Assembly: GCA_035578905.1 (NCBI GenBank)
Contig: JAQJVL010000201.1
Coordinates: 744,001 to 808,000, forward strand
DNA: 64,000 nt
Origin: Stictocephala bisonia
Taxonomy: Eukaryota; Arthropoda; Insecta; Hemiptera; Membracidae
Reading direction: 5' to 3'
A program made the translations under genes and the position numbers. A model generated the notes under the pieces. That model saw nothing but the letters and a program-made list of their open reading frames with translations. It ran no database searches and was not told where the DNA came from. Positions 60,336 through 64,000 of the stretch are shown piece after piece. The stretch's first letter is position 1. The number at the start of each line of letters is the position of its first letter.

Positions 60336-61466
60336 CGTGTACATATGTGTATGGGTGGGTGGGTAGGTCAGTATTACTGTACTTGTATGGGTGAGTTGGT
60401 CAATACCACTGTATGTGTATGTGTGGGTGGGTCAATATCATTGTACGTGTATGGGTGGGCGGGTGAGTCAATACTACTGTATGTGTATGGGTGGGTCAAT
60501 ATCACTGCACGTGTATGGGTGGGTGGGTTGGTCAATACCGCTATACGTTTATGGGTGGGCGAGTGGGTCAATACCACTGTACTTGTATGGGTGGCAAGTG
60601 GGTGTGTCAACATCACTGTACGTGTATGGGCGAGTGGGTGCGTCAACACCACCGTACACGTATGGGTAAGTGGGTACGTCAAAACCACGGTACGTATATG
60701 GGCGAGTGGGTGTGTCAGCATCAACATATGTATTTGGGCGAGTGGATGCGTCAACACCACCGTATATTTAAGGGTGAGTGGGTGCGTTAACACAACGGTA
60801 CGTTTATGGGCGAAAGGGTGTCTCATCATCACCATACGTGTTTGGGTGAGTAGGTGCGTCAATACCACCGTACGTTATGAGCGAGTGGGTGCATCAATAC
60901 CACCATCCGTGTATGGGCGAGTGGGTCATCAATACCACCGCATGTGTATGAGTGAGTGGGTGCATCATACCACCGTACGTGTATGGGCGAGTGGGTGCAT
61001 CAATTCCACCGTACGCGTATGGGCGAATGAGTGCGTCAATACCACCGTACGTATTTGAGGAGTGGGTGCGTCAACACCACCGTATATGTAAGGGTGAGTG
61101 GGTGCATCAATACCATCGTACGTGTATGGGCGAGTGGGTGCGTCAACACCAACGTACGTGTATGGGCGAGTGGGTGCGTCAACACCAACGTACGTGTATG
61201 GGCGAGTGGGTGCGTCAACACCACCGAATATGTAAGGGTGAGTGGGTGCATCAATACCACCGTACGTGTATGGGCGAGTGGGTGCGTCAACACCAACGTA
61301 CGTGTATGGGCGAGTGGGTGCATCAATACCACCATACGTGTATCGACGAGTAAATTAGTCAACACCACCTTATGTGTATGGGCGAGTGGGAGCATCAATA
61401 CCACCATACGTGTATCGACGAGTGGATGCGTCAACACCACCACACGGGTAAGGGTGGGCGGGCGGT
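60336..61466 (+). repeat. 36-bp GC-rich minisatellite, right block (inverted orientation, about 31 units)
   Basis: The same family in the opposite orientation: GTGTATGGGCGAGTGGGTGC and GTCAACACCACCGTAC on the plus strand. Units change gradually from GGGTGGGCGGGT-like near the centre to GGGCGAGTGGGTGC at the right. The block ends about 100 bp from the exon 1 donor. Confidence 0.96.
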
Positions 61467-61564
61467 CAGTAGTTTGAAGAACATTACATATTTACCATCT
61501 GTATTGACATACAAATCAATCATGGCGAATAACTATTCACTCAGTACATTTTTCTGGTACATAC

Positions 61565-61733
61565 CTGGAGGTGCATTATCAACATCGGCATCTGAGTCTG
61601 TGGTAGAGGCTGAGTGACGGCGAGGCAGCACAGATACAGCTCCTGCCCGACGTAGCACTGCCGCTGATTGAGATTGCTGCTCCAACACGGCCACTGCAGC
61701 AGCCACTACCGGCCCATTATTGCTGCGGACCAT
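61565..61733 (-). CDS. Liprin-beta: Liprin-beta, coding exon 1 (start codon)
   Basis: First coding exon of a minus-strand liprin-beta-type gene. It encodes 56 codons plus one base. The ATG at 61733-61731 has G at -3 and G at +4 and is preceded in frame by a TGA two codons upstream (61739-61737), so this start is well supported unless an alternative first exon exists. The peptide is Ala/Val-rich, then Ser/Asp-rich (HSASTTDSDADVDNAPP), with no recognisable domain. The donor after 61565 is GTATGT, leaving phase 1; the leftover G joins the CG that opens the next exon to make an Ala codon. Membership in the gene rests on phase continuity and strand, since liprin-beta N-termini are poorly conserved. 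The following intron is about 20 kb and full of tandem repeats. Confidence 0.72.
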
Positions 61734-61763
61734 CGCTCACTGTTCACTCACCACATAGTGCAT
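61734..61763 (-). promoter_or_regulatory. Possible short upstream ORFs before the liprin-beta start
   Basis: Reading the minus strand towards the exon 1 ATG, ATG at 61763-61761 opens an eight-codon frame ending in TGA at 61739-61737, three bases before the main ATG and in the same frame. A second ATG inside it (ATGTGGTGA) gives a two-codon frame. These matter only if transcription starts upstream of about 61765, which I cannot see. No convincing TATA box or initiator was found; TTTTTATAACG near 61795-61805 is the nearest AT-rich candidate. Confidence 0.25.
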
Positions 61764-64000
61764 CACTCACAATCGTGGCTTTCTTTGTCCACGTTATAAA
61801 AAGTACAGACTCTTTTGTAATGCACATGACCTATATGAAAATTAATTAAAAAAAACCATACTTCTGAAAACCACAACACCTGAACACGCGACTTGCCGGG
61901 TACGCGCTTGGGCTGGCAGGAAGCTTGCTCCCACCAAGAAGGAGTTGCTCCATTTACATATTTTCTCCTATTTCCCAGGCCATATGATTAACGCACGATA
62001 GTCATGTTATCTACCACCAACGTGTAACATGTTCTCGAGATTGAACTGTTCTCACTCGGCAGGCAATAACGGATTGATCCGCTACAGAACACAAAATACA
62101 GTAGACCCTATTTTTAATAGAGCATGACTCTTGAGCGAATGAATACATTAACATCTTTAAACCACAAGCGTTTGTTTTTCTCTGGAATAATTAATAGGTA
62201 CTAAGAATGTTTAACACTGTTTTAAATACATGACAAATGACCAAAAGGAATTTGTTGATGGTAATTACCACAATTCTAATATGTAACTAAACGTCTTTTT
62301 TACCTCAATGGTCGATGATTGAGCTAATAAGCAATCATGCATAACTTGTTATATTCCCACGAAACCACGTTTACTTAGATCAATTTACGCTGCCTCTCGG
62401 GTGCGTCATGTATACTAGGTTAATATTTACTAATATTGAGACAGTAAAATAAATTTGACGACTGCAGTTGTGAAATAAGGGAATTATTATTAATTAATTC
62501 AATCAGTTTATCTGAATTGTGTTACATTTTTTAAACTAGGCATTAGTAGCCTACGTATACATTTTTAATAACAAGTCGAATAAAAGACGCTTCGCTGTCT
62601 CATCCTGAATAATAATTAGTCTGGGCGCACGGTCAGTGCTAGCTGAACACAGAAGAGGGGTGAAAAGGGGACTTTCATGAAACCATCACCCAAACAGATG
62701 TCTTAAAGCAGTGTTTATTATGTATTATTATTATTATAATTATCAGCCGATGTTTGATATTGCAATGTTTGTCACGGTCTAGGCATGATGGCTAGTAGAC
62801 TGCGGCGACTATGACGTCACACGGACGAATCAAGGTTTATCATTCACTAATATTAACTAAATATACCAATACAGTAATATGAAAGCTTTCAGTTAAATTG
62901 CAAGCACGCTATTTACCATTAATCGACTTGAATTCTAACCAAGGGAATTAGAACAAGTATTTTTGGGTATTGGTCTACTCGACTGCCAGTATGACGTCAT
63001 GCGAGATGCGCGTGATACCTTCCGTCTTTCTAGCTACCGCGATATTTGGTACATTATACTGAAATAAAGATCTGGAATTATTAACAAAACCTATAAATAT
63101 ATTAATGGTGTTTGCAGCGTCTTCTTTTAAAATTAATATAAAATAATAGACTACGCTTTAAATAAAACATTCGCTGTAGGTGAACCTTACATGCAATTAC
63201 ATAGTACTAGGGGACACCCCTGCACGCTTCGCACGTCAACCCCACTACTCGCTGCGCTCGTTACACACCGACTAGTGACTGTTGACTACAAATAGTAGTA
63301 AGTTATCAATAAACTATAAATTCACAGTATTACAATTATTTACTGCATCTCACTCACATTACATACGTAGCTACCATTTATTAGTGGTAACACCCAGTGA
63401 TATTACTTGGCCTATTTCAAACGTGTTAATTTAATTTGTTTTTGTTTAACATCGGAGTATTAATCAAATAAATAAAATACCTGCATTAGATTACCATTGA
63501 AACCTTCAAGCCCTACAATCGAATGTGAATAAAAACATGCTTACAACCTTCCCTGGTTTAACATTATGAAATATCAAACCTCCTAAATATTACAAACACC
63601 ATTGTTTACATTCCAGCAGTTGTTATAACCTTTTAGAGGCATTATTTATATTGAAACAGCTGTTACTTTACGAATCGTTTAAATCTTCCTCTATGTTATT
63701 CTTATGGCCAAACAAAGGACTTTGAGGGCTTCCCATACTCTCCAGGGTGAAAATATTGAAGGATTAAGACCTTATAGCACATCACAAACAGAGGCGAACT
63801 TAATTTCACTATCGTGGTCGTCTGGGTCCGACCGTGTCAAACTATGTACAATATCAGGATCCGAAGTTTCGACTTCGTTATAGAGTTTCATCTTCAGGGC
63901 TACATAGAAGCACTAACATACGTAGGACTGTGATTAGTACTGGTGCGGACAAGAGGCACATTTTTTACATCTCAAACGTTTAAATTTATCAAGAAATGAG
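61764..64000. other. Region upstream of liprin-beta exon 1; promoter not identified
   Basis: About 2.2 kb lying 5' of the start codon on the gene's strand. It should contain 5' UTR or promoter unless further untranslated exons lie outside the window. Seen: two TGACGTCA palindromes (62812-62819, 62992-62999), each in a copy of a short repeated segment, and a GC-richer patch at 63210-63275. No TATA/initiator pair could be defended. Confidence 0.4.
62790..63035. repeat. Two partial copies of a dispersed repeat with TGACGTCA
   Basis: AGACTGCGGCGACTATGACGTCAC (second half, 62799-62820) and TCGACTGCCAGTATGACGTCAT (62978-63000) are related direct copies. The second extends into the segment shared with 2285-2327. 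TGACGTCA is the perfect CREB/ATF palindrome, but because it sits in a repeat it may be part of the element rather than the gene's promoter. Confidence 0.5.

Noticed and set aside
59613..61477. Overlapping frames of 481, 238, 212 and other codons rich in THTRTVVMT or VWASGCVNTT
   Set aside because: The 36-bp array is open in several frames on both strands at once, which is what a stop-free tandem repeat gives, not a set of genes.

Overview
The window is eukaryotic, AT-rich, intron-dominated DNA from an animal, almost certainly an insect. I infer a hemipteran-like repeat-rich genome, but the species cannot be told from the sequence. Operons, bacterial ribosome-binding sites and CRISPR arrays are absent. 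One host gene accounts for all host coding sequence I can support: a liprin-beta (PPFIBP-type) gene on the minus strand. I reconstructed nine coding exons from splice sites and phase: 61565-61733 (start codon), 41415-41534, 40126-40592, 24650-24829, 23005-23193, 17954-18058, 16959-17136, 4689-4821 and 3437-3559. Together they give 1664 nt (about 554 codons) spread over 58.3 kb. The gene runs off the left edge, where the C-terminal SAM-domain exons should lie.

The introns are a collection of transposons and tandem repeats. From left to right they hold: a LINE reverse-transcriptase relic fused to an IS630/Tc1-like transposase relic (1-1797); one end of a TTAA-type (piggyBac-like) element (about 4368-4447); a decayed Ty3/Gypsy element (5440-7224); a three-deep nest, hAT-like containing TTAA-type containing TTAA-type (7813-11073); a 112-bp tandem array (11783-12457); another TTAA-type element (15545-16413); a LINE tail, a 130-bp array, a LINE fragment and a fold-back (18366-20073); a TAA-flanked MITE (20434-21110); and a mariner deletion derivative (21639-22421).

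Further right come a 0.5-kb inverted repeat enclosing a near-intact LINE ORF2 and a 78-bp array (28310-32640); a Tigger-like MITE (32978-33662); 48-bp and 49-bp arrays (35031-36443); an IS630-type element with very long terminal inverted repeats (36586-39681); two blocks of an 84/75-bp minisatellite with a 1218-bp higher-order period (42639-50752); a Helitron-like end (52697); a 53-bp array (55570-56908); a diverged duplication (58630-59400); and two opposed blocks of a 36-bp GC-rich minisatellite (59637-61466). The last lies just downstream of the exon 1 donor.

The points most worth a second look are: the dispersed 36-bp GC-rich minisatellite family, found in several introns of this one gene and related to the 84-bp unit; TTAA-flanked elements that each carry their own subterminal palindromes; the nested transposon stack; and the indel-rich patch at 45140-46302, which looks like a consensus or assembly problem rather than biology.
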